This document shows, in pieces, positions 44,800-53,963 of a stretch of DNA of 64,000 nt (positions are counted from its first letter, which is position 1; each line of letters starts with the position of its first letter). The position numbers were made by a program, and so were the translations under genes. The stretch comes from Neotamlana laminarinivorans. Its GTDB lineage: Bacteria; Bacteroidota; Bacteroidia; Flavobacteriales; Flavobacteriaceae. Location: the NCBI RefSeq assembly GCF_020523925.1, contig NZ_JAJAPW010000006.1, positions 148,887-212,886 of the forward strand, in the 5' to 3' direction. The notes under the pieces were generated by a model. The model ran no database searches, was not told the origin of the DNA, and saw only the letters and a list, made by a program, of their open reading frames with translations.

Positions 44800-44886
44800 A
44801 TGAAACAAGACAAAGCAAAAGGAAAAGCTATTTTACCTAAACAAGCGGTAAAAAAAGCTCCACAAGCTCCTGCTAAGAAGAAGTAG
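44800..44886 (+). CDS. Possible 28-residue Lys/Ala/Pro-rich micropeptide
   Basis: A very short open frame from an ATG to TAG encodes a strongly basic peptide with 10 lysines among 28 residues, ending AKKK, and then a terminator at 44949. The composition (Lys, Ala, Pro, Gln) recalls the tails of DNA-binding histone-like proteins, but the frame is short enough to occur by chance. The 342-base gap around it (44646-44987) holds nothing else I can name. Confidence 0.3.
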   Translation: MKQDKAKGKAILPKQAVKKAPQAPAKKK

Positions 44887-44948
44887 TTTGTGTTTTGGGT
44901 TATTATGTGTAACCCTTTTTTTAAATTAAATATTTTTACTAATAATTT

Positions 44949-44980
44949 AGCCACCTAAAGGTGGCTTTTATATTTATTTT
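44949..44980. terminator. Terminator between the metal cluster and the OmpA gene
   Basis: AGCCACCT (44949-44956) pairs with AGGTGGCT (44959-44966), followed by a T-rich stretch. The A/T flanks allow it to work for both the forward cluster and the reverse OmpA-family gene. Confidence 0.7.
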
Positions 44981-44987
44981 TGTATGA

Positions 44988-46601
44988 TTAATTTAAAATA
45001 ACAAACTCTACACGTCGGTTAGCTTGTAAATCTTCATCAGAGCAATTGTTTTTGCAATCAATAAAAGGTTTAGTTTCACCAAAACCTTTAGAGATTAATC
45101 GGTTTTTATCTATACCGTTTTTAATAAGAAACTTAGCTGCCGAACCAGCACGTTTATCAGATAATTTAAGGTTGTAGGAGGCACTACCTTTATTGTCTGT
45201 ATGTGCATTTATAGCTATTTTCATTTCGGGGTTTTCTTTTAAAACTTTAACAATTTTATTTAGAGAAATAGTAGATTCTTCTTTGATATTATATTTGTTA
45301 TATTCAAAATATATGTTTTCTAACAAAATACGTAATTCGTTATTAATTTCAGCAATAATTGGTTCTGTAGCACTTAGCATTATGTTTTTAACGTAATTGG
45401 TTTCTGTGCCATTATTACTGTTAAAAACTTCAGATGCATCTTTAAATCCATCTTTTTTAGCAGTAATAGTATAAGTTTCAAACGGTGAAACATTAAAGTT
45501 ATATTTTCCATCTTCACCAGTTATAATTCTGCCAATTTCTTCATTATCATCATCTTTTAATACAACAAGGGTGTTAGGTAATTTGATGGAGGTGTCGCGG
45601 TCTAATATTTCGCCTTCAATATGCTGAATAATTTCAGTATTAATGGCGGTGTAAATATCGTAACTCCCACGCCCGCCTTGTCTGTTTGAAGAAACATATC
45701 CTTTGTTTTTAGCAGCTAAAAAGTAAGCTAACTCATCGTAAACTGTGTTTATAGTATTTCCTAAATTTCTTGGTTCTCTATAATTGTTATTAGAAATTTT
45801 ACTAACAAACAAGTCGTAACCACCTATGTTTTGATGTCCTTCTGAAGAAAAATATAAATATTTACCATCAATTGAAAGTGATGGGTATTTTTCGTTTTTT
45901 TCTGTGTTAATAGTATTTCCTAAGTTTTTTGGTGTGCCTAGAGAGCCATCAGGATTAATTTTTGAAACATATAAATCGAATCCGCCAAAAGAATCGGGCA
46001 TGTTAGATGCAAAATAAAGCTTATCTCCTTCTGGACTTACATAAGGGTTTTCAATAGAAACGTTATTTTGATTTATGCCAAGTAACTCTTCATTTATCCA
46101 ATTACCATGAGAATCTTTTTCAAGTACCGCTTTGTAGAGTTTGAATTCTAAAGAGTTTTCTTTGTTGCTTCTGGTGTAATAAACAGTTTTTTGATCTGTA
46201 GAAAACGTTAATTGATCTTCACTGTTTTTAGTATTTAATATTCTTGAAAAAAGTATTGGTGAACTTAATTGTCCATTTTTATCGATGTCTAGGCAGTAGT
46301 AATTTTTATCTGCTTCACCAGTGTTTGGATCAATTTTAGCTAAATCACCAATTTTTTTTGATGAAACTAAAATAAGTTTGTTTCTAAAAAAACCAGAGCC
46401 TAGTTCAGAAAATTTTGTGTTAACACCAGCGTCTAAAATTTCAAAATTAAATCCGTTAGTTCCTATTATATCTGAAGAAACTATATTGATTTTGTTGTTA
46501 CTTTGATTAGAAACTCCTGAATTGTTTAAATTAGATAAACCTTGTTGACTAATACCAATATTAGAGATTAGGAAAACTACGAGGTAAAATTTAGTTTTCA
46601 T
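44988..46601 (-). CDS. OmpA-family protein with PD40 and carboxypeptidase-like repeats
   Basis: A secreted or outer-membrane-anchored protein of 537 residues, started at the ATG that is the complement of 46599-46601, where the signal peptide MKTKFYLVVFLISNIGIS begins. The middle holds WD40-like PD40 repeats (PYVSPEGDKLYFASNMPDSFGG and YPSLSIDGKYLYFSSEGHQN), then a carboxypeptidase-regulatory-like domain (about 325-400). The end is a C-terminal OmpA domain (about 425-537) with the peptidoglycan-binding NAHTDNKGSASYNLKLSDKR stretch. This architecture is common in Bacteroidota and tethers surface proteins or T9SS parts to the wall. Confidence 0.92.
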   Translation of the reverse strand: MKTKFYLVVFLISNIGISQQGLSNLNNSGVSNQSNNKINIVSSDIIGTNGFNFEILDAGVNTKFSELGSGFFRNKLILVSSKKIGDLAKIDPNTGEADKNYYCLDIDKNGQLSSPILFSRILNTKNSEDQLTFSTDQKTVYYTRSNKENSLEFKLYKAVLEKDSHGNWINEELLGINQNNVSIENPYVSPEGDKLYFASNMPDSFGGFDLYVSKINPDGSLGTPKNLGNTINTEKNEKYPSLSIDGKYLYFSSEGHQNIGGYDLFVSKISNNNYREPRNLGNTINTVYDELAYFLAAKNKGYVSSNRQGGRGSYDIYTAINTEIIQHIEGEILDRDTSIKLPNTLVVLKDDDNEEIGRIITGEDGKYNFNVSPFETYTITAKKDGFKDASEVFNSNNGTETNYVKNIMLSATEPIIAEINNELRILLENIYFEYNKYNIKEESTISLNKIVKVLKENPEMKIAINAHTDNKGSASYNLKLSDKRAGSAAKFLIKNGIDKNRLISKGFGETKPFIDCKNNCSDEDLQANRRVEFVILN

Positions 46602-46708
46602 TTTTAAAATGAGAGATTTGTTAAAAAAACTAAAATAATGATTTTTATATAATTTTAACAAAAATTTAGATAAAAGGTACTATAACTCGCTAATGTTTTA
46701 AACTAATA

Positions 46709-48223
46709 TTAAGTGTTCATTTTTAGTAATTCTTCTAAATAGTTTCTAGAATTTGATAAACGCGGAATTTTATGTTGGCCACCAAGCTTATTATTTTGCT
46801 TTAACCAATCGTAAAATAGATTTTCTCGAGCAACATTTATCTTAGGTTCTTTTAATGTTATATTATTAAATCGTTTAGCTTCATAGTCAGAATTTAAGTT
46901 TTTTAAGGCATCATCAAACAATTTATTAAAATTATCCATGTTACTTGGTGGTGTTTTAAATTCTATTAACCATTCATGAGCTCCTTTTTCTTTACCTTCC
47001 ATATATATAGGAGCTGCAGTAAAATCTTTTATATCGCTGTGTGTTTGCTTGCACACTTGTTTTATAGCATTTTCTGCATTTTCAATAATAAGTTCTTCTC
47101 CAAATACATTAATGTGGTGTTTAGTTCTTCCCGAAATTTTTATACGGTAAGGGTTTAGCGAGGTAAACCTAACTGTATCTCCAATTTTATAGCGCCATAA
47201 TCCTGCATTTGTGGTAATAATTATGGCGTAATTTTTACCAAGTTTTACATCGTTTAATGGAATGGCATATTCTTGCGGTGTTGCATAAACTTCCATGGGA
47301 ATAAACTCGTAAAACACACCATAATCTAGCATTAGCAATAACTCATCGGAATCGTTTCTATCTTGAATAGCAAAAAAGCCTTCAGAAGCATTATAGATTT
47401 CATAATATCGAAATCCAGATTTTGGTAATAGTTTTTTATATTGATCTTTATAAGGTGTAAAACTTACACCACCATGAAAATAAACTTCTAAATTAGGCCA
47501 AACATCAAATAAATTATTTTTACCAGAGGTTTCTAAAACATTATTAAGTAAAACTAGCATCCAAGATGGTACTCCTGCTAAACTAGTAACGTTTTCGTTT
47601 ATAGTTTCATTAACAATAGCTTGCATTTTATATTCCCAGTCACTCATTAAAGAAACTTTATTGCTAGGAGTGCTGCTAAATTCTGCCCAAAAAGGCATGT
47701 TATCTATTAAAATAGCCGATAAATCGCCAAACGAAGTACCTTTTTCTTTATATAATTGTTTGCTGCCTCCTAAACGTAAGCTTTTACCTGTAAATAATTG
47801 AGCGTCTTCATTATTATTTAAGTACATACTTAGCAAGTCTTTGCTAGCAGCATAATGGCATTCTTCCAGAGACTCTTCGCTAACCGGAATAAATTTACTT
47901 TTAGATCGGGTAGTGCCACTAGATTTAGCGAACCATTTTATAGGTGTTGGCCAAAATAAGTTGCGTTCGCCTTGTCTGGAACGTTCAATTATATCTTGCC
48001 AATCGTCATAATTTTGAATTGGAACACGCTCGGTAAAGGTTTTATAACTTTTTATTGAAGCGAAATCATATTTTTTGCCTAATTCGGTGTGTTTTGCAAA
48101 ATCTAGTAGGTTGAATAATAGCTCATTTTGAACTTCGTTGGGGTATTTTAAAAAGAGCTCGATTTGATGAAATCGTTTTTTTAAAATCCATGAAGCAATT
48201 GAATTTACTATTGTTATTGGCAT
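46709..48223 (-). CDS. GH3-family (auxin-responsive-promoter type) acyl-acid-amido synthetase-like protein
   Basis: A 504-residue protein of the GH3 family, ANL-type adenylating enzymes that in plants conjugate hormone acids with amino acids. The ATP/AMP signature is SSGTTRSKSK (101-110), with later YNASEGFFAIQD and IVITTNAGLWRYKIGDTVRF stretches. Bacterial GH3 proteins are widespread in Bacteroidota but their substrates are unknown. The product is predicted cytoplasmic. It is divergent from the DUF2797 gene and otherwise stands alone. Confidence 0.9.
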   Translation of the reverse strand: MPITIVNSIASWILKKRFHQIELFLKYPNEVQNELLFNLLDFAKHTELGKKYDFASIKSYKTFTERVPIQNYDDWQDIIERSRQGERNLFWPTPIKWFAKSSGTTRSKSKFIPVSEESLEECHYAASKDLLSMYLNNNEDAQLFTGKSLRLGGSKQLYKEKGTSFGDLSAILIDNMPFWAEFSSTPSNKVSLMSDWEYKMQAIVNETINENVTSLAGVPSWMLVLLNNVLETSGKNNLFDVWPNLEVYFHGGVSFTPYKDQYKKLLPKSGFRYYEIYNASEGFFAIQDRNDSDELLLMLDYGVFYEFIPMEVYATPQEYAIPLNDVKLGKNYAIIITTNAGLWRYKIGDTVRFTSLNPYRIKISGRTKHHINVFGEELIIENAENAIKQVCKQTHSDIKDFTAAPIYMEGKEKGAHEWLIEFKTPPSNMDNFNKLFDDALKNLNSDYEAKRFNNITLKEPKINVARENLFYDWLKQNNKLGGQHKIPRLSNSRNYLEELLKMNT

Positions 48224-48265
48224 ATTAAGTTTATCTTTGAATTTTTAAAAATAAGATTTTTTTTT

Positions 48266-49060
48266 ATGACCTACCAAGGGCTTTTAACAAAAATGGAAAC
48301 CGAATTTTTAGAACCAATAAATTATTATCTGGTTTTTAAAAATGACTTTATTAATATGAACCAGTTATTGGGTAAAACCATTACAATGGAATTTGTAAAG
48401 TATGAATGTTTGAATTGTGGTTTAAATAAACCTATTTACAGGCAAGGGTTTTGTAAAAGTTGTTTTTTTGATATTCCTCAAGCTGCAGATTGGATTATGC
48501 GCCCAGAATTAAGTACAGCACATTTAGGGAAAGAAGATCGTGATTTAGAATACGAAAAGAAAGTACAATTGCAACCGCACATTGTTTATTTAGCTAATTC
48601 CAGTAATGTAAAAGTAGGGGTTACAAGGAAAAGCCAAGTGCCTACGAGATGGATAGACCAAGGTGCACACGAGGCTATTGAAATTGTTGAGGTTCCTAAT
48701 AGATATTTGGCAGGGGTTACTGAAGTTGCTTTAAAAAATTATGTAGGCGATAAAACTAATTGGCGTTCTATGCTTAAAAATGATATTAAAGATGAAAATT
48801 TAGTAGAATGGAGAGAAAAGTTAAAAGCTTATATTCCAGAGGAAGCCAAAGACTATTTTATTGAAAGCAATACAGAAACAAATTTAGTTTTCCCAGTTAA
48901 TAAGTACCCAGAAAAGCCCAAGAGTTTAAACTTAAAAAAGGAACATAAATACACTGGTGTTTTAGCCGGAATTAAGGGGCAATATTTGATTTTTGAAGAC
49001 CAGACTGTTTTTAATGTTAGGAGTAATGAGGGCTTAGTTGTAAATATTACTGTTAATTAA
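48266..49060 (+). CDS. DUF2797 domain-containing protein
   Basis: A 264-residue protein of the DUF2797 family, whose role is unknown. A zinc-finger-like cluster lies at about 50-75: Cys54, Cys57, Cys69 and Cys72 in the CLNCGLNKPIYRQGFCKSC arrangement, so a bound metal is likely. The later parts HIVYLANSSNVKVGVTR and PTRWIDQGA are family-like. It ends at a terminator shared with rpsU on the opposite strand. Confidence 0.87.
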   Translation: MTYQGLLTKMETEFLEPINYYLVFKNDFINMNQLLGKTITMEFVKYECLNCGLNKPIYRQGFCKSCFFDIPQAADWIMRPELSTAHLGKEDRDLEYEKKVQLQPHIVYLANSSNVKVGVTRKSQVPTRWIDQGAHEAIEIVEVPNRYLAGVTEVALKNYVGDKTNWRSMLKNDIKDENLVEWREKLKAYIPEEAKDYFIESNTETNLVFPVNKYPEKPKSLNLKKEHKYTGVLAGIKGQYLIFEDQTVFNVRSNEGLVVNITVN

Positions 49061-49067
49061 ATAAAAC

Positions 49068-49100
49068 AAAACCCAATTGAAATATTTACAATTGGGTTTT
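49068..49100. terminator. Bidirectional terminator between DUF2797 gene and rpsU
   Basis: A perfect 12-bp stem (49068-49079 with 49089-49100) closes a nine-base loop. The T-tail is better on the reverse strand, so it should end the rpoD-rpsU transcript efficiently. Confidence 0.8.
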
Positions 49101-49124
49101 AAACTCTTATAAAAAGAAAATATT

Positions 49125-49319
49125 TTAAATCTCTTCTTGGTCTCTTAAATTTTGAATATAAGCGGCCTTTTGTACTTCGCGACGTCTTTCTACAGATGGT
49201 TTTGTAAAATATTGTTTTTCGCGTAAATTCTGCATTACTTTAACATTACGGTGCTTACGTTTATAGCGCTTTAGTGCACGTTCAATGTTTTCTCCTTCTT
49301 TAATGATAATTTTTAACAT
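49125..49319 (-). CDS. rpsU: 30S ribosomal protein S21
   Basis: A small basic ribosomal protein of 64 residues that joins the small subunit late and aids mRNA binding in initiation. The conserved pattern EGENIERALKRYKRK and FTKPSVERRREVQKAAY is present and the length is normal. It lies 34 bases downstream of rpoD on the reverse strand, so the two are likely co-transcribed. Confidence 0.95.
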   Translation of the reverse strand: MLKIIIKEGENIERALKRYKRKHRNVKVMQNLREKQYFTKPSVERRREVQKAAYIQNLRDQEEI

Positions 49320-49353
49320 AGAGTTTTTTTAAATAATTAATTTTGTTTTAGGA

Positions 49354-50217
49354 TTATCCTAAATATGTTTTAAGTACTTTACTTTTCGAGTTATGTCGTA
49401 ATCGTCTAATTCCTTTTTCTTTAATTTGTCTTACACGTTCGCGGGTTAAACCAAATGCGTCACCAATTTCTTGTAGACTCATAGGTTGTTTGTCGCTTAT
49501 TCCATAAAAATGACGAATTACTTCGGCTTCTTTATTAGATAATGTGTCTAAAACTCGATTTATTTCAAGCTTTAAAGAATCCTTCATTAAACCAGAATCT
49601 GGTTTTGGTGATTCATCATGTTTTATAACATCGTATAAATTAGATGTTTCACCTTCTTTAAAAGGCGCATCCATCGATACGTGTCTGCCAGAAACCTTCA
49701 TTGATTGTTTAACATCACTTATGGTTAAATCTAGCTCTGTTGCAATTTCACTTGCATTTGGGGCTCTTTCATATTCTTGCTCTAAAGAAGAATATGCCTT
49801 ATTAATTTTATTAATTGAGCCTATTTTGTTTAAAGGTAGTCTTACAATTCTAGATTGTTCTGCTAGAGCTTGTAAAATTGCTTGACGAATCCACCAAACG
49901 GCATAAGAAATAAATTTAAAACCTCTTGTTTCATCAAAACGTTTAGCTGCTTTTACTAAACCAGCATTACCTTCGTTTATCAAATCTGGTAAGGTTAAAC
50001 CTTGATTTTGGTATTGTTTAGAAACAGAGACCACAAAACGTAAGTTGGCTGTTGTGAGCTTGTCTAAGGCTTTTTGATCGCCTTGTTTAATCCGCTGTGC
50101 CAATTCTACTTCTTCATCGGCAGTAACCAGTGGTATTTTGCTAATGTCTTGTAAATATTTGTCAAGCGATTTAGTAGCTCGATTTGTAACTTGCTTTGTG
50201 ATTTTTAATTGTCTCAT
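49354..50217 (-). CDS. rpoD: RNA polymerase sigma factor RpoD/SigA
   Basis: The short Bacteroidota form of the housekeeping sigma factor, 287 residues and without the long acidic region 1.1. Region 1.2 ([15 protein letters not shown]), region 2 ([19 protein letters not shown] and [14 protein letters not shown]), region 3 and region 4 ([19 protein letters not shown]) are all visible. It recognises the TAnnTTTG-type promoters, which appear repeatedly in this window. A TAAATTTG element lies about 108 bases upstream. Downstream rpsU forms a likely two-gene operon. Confidence 0.95.
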   Translation of the reverse strand: MRQLKITKQVTNRATKSLDKYLQDISKIPLVTADEEVELAQRIKQGDQKALDKLTTANLRFVVSVSKQYQNQGLTLPDLINEGNAGLVKAAKRFDETRGFKFISYAVWWIRQAILQALAEQSRIVRLPLNKIGSINKINKAYSSLEQEYERAPNASEIATELDLTISDVKQSMKVSGRHVSMDAPFKEGETSNLYDVIKHDESPKPDSGLMKDSLKLEINRVLDTLSNKEAEVIRHFYGISDKQPMSLQEIGDAFGLTRERVRQIKEKGIRRLRHNSKSKVLKTYLG

Positions 50218-50324
50218 AAATTACAGATGAATTTTTTAAAAAAGTTCTAATCTATAACTTAATCAAATAATTAAGAAAACCTAATTATTAGGGTACTTTA
50301 TCTTAAAACGACATAAAATCGCTG

Positions 50325-50332
50325 CAAATTTA
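50325..50332 (-). promoter_or_regulatory. Candidate -7 element of rpoD-rpsU
   Basis: TAAATTTG (complement of 50325-50332) matches the -7 consensus about 108 bases before the rpoD start, leaving a leader with a CCTAAT/ATTAGG inverted repeat near 50280-50292. No clear TTG box is seen at -33. Confidence 0.4.
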
Positions 50333-50375
50333 CACTTTTTTCATGATTTAAACTTAGTAAATTTTAATTTTTAAA

Positions 50376-53063
50376 TTAATTTACAGTGTCTTGAGCTTTT
50401 TTAGTTTTGCTAAATAGGCCTCCAAGTACATTTTTTACAGTTTCTTTTGTTGTGTTCGTTGCGGTTGAGTCTGCTTTTGTTGTTGTGTTGGTTTTACTAG
50501 ATACAATGGTTTTTAAAACATTATTTACCGTATTACTTTGTTCTTGTTTTATTGAGTCTGTTTTTGTGGTGTTGTTTCCAATTAACCCACCAAGCATATC
50601 TTTAACTTTTGTTTTTCCTTGGTCTAGTAGTTTTTGTTTTTCAATTTCAATTAATTGAGTTGTTAGGTTTTTTACACCGCTAGTTAAATCTGTTTTTACA
50701 CTTGGGCTCGTTAAACTTCCTCCAATATTTGTGGTAACTGGTATAGTAATGTTATTGGCTTCTTCTGTGTTTATTTTACCTATTAATTGATTTACTTCGC
50801 TCCCTAAATATTTTGCAGGAACATCTAAGATAGCACTGTATTCTAAACTTTGGTCGAAGCCATGTGAGCCAGAAACAGTTATATCTATATCTTCATACTT
50901 TATATTAAAAGGTTTTACACTTACCTTACCATCGGCAAAACTTAAACTTGTTTTTAAATCTTTTAAATTTAGTTTGCTAAAATCTATAAAATTTAAAGCG
51001 CCATCTAATTTGCTAATTAAAGCACTGTTTTTATCTTCAATATTAGTGGTTAAAAGTTCGGCTAGGGCATTACCTGAAATTGAGCTTAGGTTTGGTGAAA
51101 GTTCATCATCTAACTCTCCTGAGAAATTTAATGTTGTATTTAATTTTCCTTGAAAGAAATTTGCAATTGGTGCAATGCTTCTAAGCATTTCTAATTCTTT
51201 AAAAGATTCCGATATATCAAAACCATCTGCGCCTAGTTTTAAACTAAATGTAGGTGTCTCGTTTTTTGTTGAAACATCTCCAGAAACGGTTAATGCGCCA
51301 TTAAAAATATTAGATTTTAAATTTTCTAAGGTAGCTTGTTGGTCTTTAATATAAACGGTTCCGCTAAGGTCTTTTAAATTTAAATTATCGTAAACAACTG
51401 TATTTGCGTTAGCATGAATTATACATTCTAGAAATGCTGGTATTTTTAAAGCTTCGGTTGTAGTTGCTTTGTTATTTTCTTGAGTTTCGGTTTCGGTTTC
51501 ACTGGTCATAAAATCACTTACTTTAAAAGTGTTGGATTTTAAATAAAAATCACCTTTTAAGGTATTGTCGCTAAGTAAAAATCCCATTAAATTTTTAATT
51601 GTTCCGGTAGCATTTATATCGCTTCCTCCGGTTTTAGCTTCAAAATTATTAAGAGTTACATCGTCTGCCTTTAAACTCATTGATGCGTTTGTAATATGAA
51701 GTGGATTATTTAAGTCTTCCGAAGAGAATACAAAATCGGTAATACTTGCAGTGCCGCTATTTTTTATTCTTGAGTAAGCATTTGTTTCAATAGCTTCCAT
51801 ATCGAAAGCGGTATTTAAATTTGCTTTTAAAATACCTGTTAGCGCCGTTTCTAATTCTATTGGGTAGGCTTTTGTAAAGTTAGCTAAGTTTAATACACCG
51901 TTAATATTGGCGTTAACTAGCATGTTTTTTGTAATGTTTTTTAAACTTGCCGACGATTTAAAGACATCCTGATCTATTTTAAAGTCTAATTGATTAATGT
52001 TTACATAAGTATCATCAACATATCCGGTTGTGTTTTTTATTTCGGTATTTAAGTAAATGTTGGTAATACTTTTTGGTAAATCTGGATATTTAAATGAAGC
52101 GTTGTTTGATGTTAAACTAATATCGAGAGTAGGTATGGTTTCTTCTGTAACTTTACCTTTAATAATTGCTTTTACTTTAAAATTACCTGTGGTTTTTACG
52201 TTTTCAATACTTTTAGAGTATGCTTTAGGTATTAAAGCCAAGAAGTTTTTAAAGTCCGATTCTGGGTTTTCAAAAGTAATATCTACATCTTGTCCATCTT
52301 CAAGAAGTTGCACATAGCCATCAAACTCAATAGGTAATTGGTTAATGTAGCCTTTGTTATCTTTAAAGGTGTATTTACTGTTTGCTAAATCTAAACCTAT
52401 TATGGCATCGAGTTTTATAATATTATTATTCAAGTACTCTGTGCTATCTAAACTAAAGCTTACGTTTGTTTGGGTTTTTGTATTAAGTTCTGAGCTTTCT
52501 GCAGAAAATGTACCGTGACCTTCATGGTTTAATTCGGTTAAAAATAGTTTTGTTGAGGTAGCTTCATCAATATACGTAATCGCGCTATTGTTTATGCTGT
52601 AGTCTTGAATATCAAAGGTGAAACTACTATTGCTGTCTGCCTCAACTTGGTTTTCGGTTTCTTTAGCAATGTCATAATTAGCATTCCCAAATTTATCTGT
52701 TTTTATAGTTAAAAGTGCCTCATCAATAACTATAGATTTTACAGATAAAGGATCTTCACTAGCTTTTTTTAATAGCTCTTTTACATCCATAGTAAAAGCT
52801 ATGTGTTTTGCAGAAACTAAGGTTTCGTTTTCAAAAGGTTTAAAGGTTGTAATAATTAAATCGTCTACACTAATGTGTGCTTTTGGGAAACTTTTTATAA
52901 AACTTAAGCTAACATCTTTAAATTCTACATTTGCATTAACACTTTCATTGGCGTAACGTTTTATAATGTCGTTTAATTTACCTTGAAAAGCAAAAGGAAT
53001 AATTAATAAAAGAATAAATAAAGTAAGTAGAGTTATGCCTATAATTTTTAAAAGTTTTTTCAT
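50376..53063 (-). CDS. AsmA-family large membrane-anchored protein
   Basis: An 895-residue protein of the AsmA/TamB-like group. It has an N-terminal membrane anchor (about 4-23) followed by a long extracytoplasmic chain of repeated beta strands, with AsmA-like N-terminal and C-terminal domains (about 25-250 and about 600-830). The last part is a Thr/Ser/Lys-rich low-complexity tail (about 840-895). AsmA-type proteins are increasingly thought to move lipids between the membranes. It stands alone on the reverse strand; the upstream gap contains the GCTTCCGCGGAAGC palindrome. Confidence 0.88.
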   Translation of the reverse strand: MKKLLKIIGITLLTLFILLLIIPFAFQGKLNDIIKRYANESVNANVEFKDVSLSFIKSFPKAHISVDDLIITTFKPFENETLVSAKHIAFTMDVKELLKKASEDPLSVKSIVIDEALLTIKTDKFGNANYDIAKETENQVEADSNSSFTFDIQDYSINNSAITYIDEATSTKLFLTELNHEGHGTFSAESSELNTKTQTNVSFSLDSTEYLNNNIIKLDAIIGLDLANSKYTFKDNKGYINQLPIEFDGYVQLLEDGQDVDITFENPESDFKNFLALIPKAYSKSIENVKTTGNFKVKAIIKGKVTEETIPTLDISLTSNNASFKYPDLPKSITNIYLNTEIKNTTGYVDDTYVNINQLDFKIDQDVFKSSASLKNITKNMLVNANINGVLNLANFTKAYPIELETALTGILKANLNTAFDMEAIETNAYSRIKNSGTASITDFVFSSEDLNNPLHITNASMSLKADDVTLNNFEAKTGGSDINATGTIKNLMGFLLSDNTLKGDFYLKSNTFKVSDFMTSETETETQENNKATTTEALKIPAFLECIIHANANTVVYDNLNLKDLSGTVYIKDQQATLENLKSNIFNGALTVSGDVSTKNETPTFSLKLGADGFDISESFKELEMLRSIAPIANFFQGKLNTTLNFSGELDDELSPNLSSISGNALAELLTTNIEDKNSALISKLDGALNFIDFSKLNLKDLKTSLSFADGKVSVKPFNIKYEDIDITVSGSHGFDQSLEYSAILDVPAKYLGSEVNQLIGKINTEEANNITIPVTTNIGGSLTSPSVKTDLTSGVKNLTTQLIEIEKQKLLDQGKTKVKDMLGGLIGNNTTKTDSIKQEQSNTVNNVLKTIVSSKTNTTTKADSTATNTTKETVKNVLGGLFSKTKKAQDTVN

Positions 53064-53085
53064 GGGGTGGTTGTTTTATTTTATC

Positions 53086-53099
53086 GCTTCCGCGGAAGC
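53086..53099. repeat. Perfect palindrome GCTTCCGCGGAAGC
   Basis: A 14-bp perfect palindrome 23 bases upstream of the AsmA-family gene, in the gap between it and the queuosine-precursor transporter gene. Same motif family as the elements at 41051 and 44256. Confidence 0.55.
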
Positions 53100-53186
53100 A
53101 AATTAAATTAAATATACGATTAAAACATGTTAAAAGATTAAAACAAAGTCTTATCGTTTTGTTAAGATTTTAAAGTGTTTGTAGCT

Positions 53187-53891
53187 TTAAAGTAAATTAA
53201 GCTCTTCATTAGTTTTTAATTTAAATCGTTTTTTAAATAAATAAACACCTAAATATAAAAAAGGTGTATCGCAGGCAGCAACAATAACTTTAAACAAAAA
53301 ACCACTTACAAGCAAGCCTTTAAAATTATTCCATTCTATAATGCCAAACGAGCATAATAAAAATACAATGGTAAGCGTATCTACAAATTGCGAAAACCAC
53401 GTTGAAAAGTTATTACGCAACCACAAATGTTTGCCTTTAGTAATGCGTTTCCAGAAGTGATAAATTTGAATATCTACAAACTGTGCAAAAAGGTAGGTTA
53501 GCATACTTGCAAAAACAGCTATAGCCGAATTACCAAATACTTTTTTAAACAAATTGTTGTTTACGGCCGACCAAGAGGTTGCAGGTACAATACTGGAAAT
53601 ATAAATAATTAAAAGAGAAAAAAGCGAAGCAAAAATACCAGCTATTACAATATCGTTAGCTCGTTTTTTTCCATAAATTTCACTAATTAAATCGGTAATT
53701 AAAAATGTAATGGGGTAAGGTAAAATGCCAACCGAAATTTCGAAAAGTTTACTCCCAAAAATTTCAATATTAAAAGGGTACCAATAAAAAAACTTTTGAA
53801 ATATAAGATTAGAAACCACTAACGATGTAATAAATAAGGCGCCTAAAAGAATGTAAATACGTTGGGCAGCAAGTTTGTTTTTATCTGTCAT
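53187..53891 (-). CDS. yhhQ: Queuosine precursor transporter (YhhQ/QPTR family)
   Basis: A 234-residue membrane protein with six hydrophobic helices and family-like stretches (VGILPYPITFLITDLISEIYGKK, AVFASMLTYLFAQFVDIQIYHF, RNNFSTWFSQFVDTLTIV). Members import queuosine precursors such as preQ0/preQ1 for the tRNA modification pathway. No other queuosine genes are in the window. The gene is divergent from the folK fusion, with about 70 bases between the starts. Confidence 0.9.
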   Translation of the reverse strand: MTDKNKLAAQRIYILLGALFITSLVVSNLIFQKFFYWYPFNIEIFGSKLFEISVGILPYPITFLITDLISEIYGKKRANDIVIAGIFASLFSLLIIYISSIVPATSWSAVNNNLFKKVFGNSAIAVFASMLTYLFAQFVDIQIYHFWKRITKGKHLWLRNNFSTWFSQFVDTLTIVFLLCSFGIIEWNNFKGLLVSGFLFKVIVAACDTPFLYLGVYLFKKRFKLKTNEELNLL

Positions 53892-53963
53892 TTATAATTG
53901 TGAATAATTAACTCATGTAAATATAAAGGAATAAAAATTGTTTTAGTTATTTTGCCATCTTCT

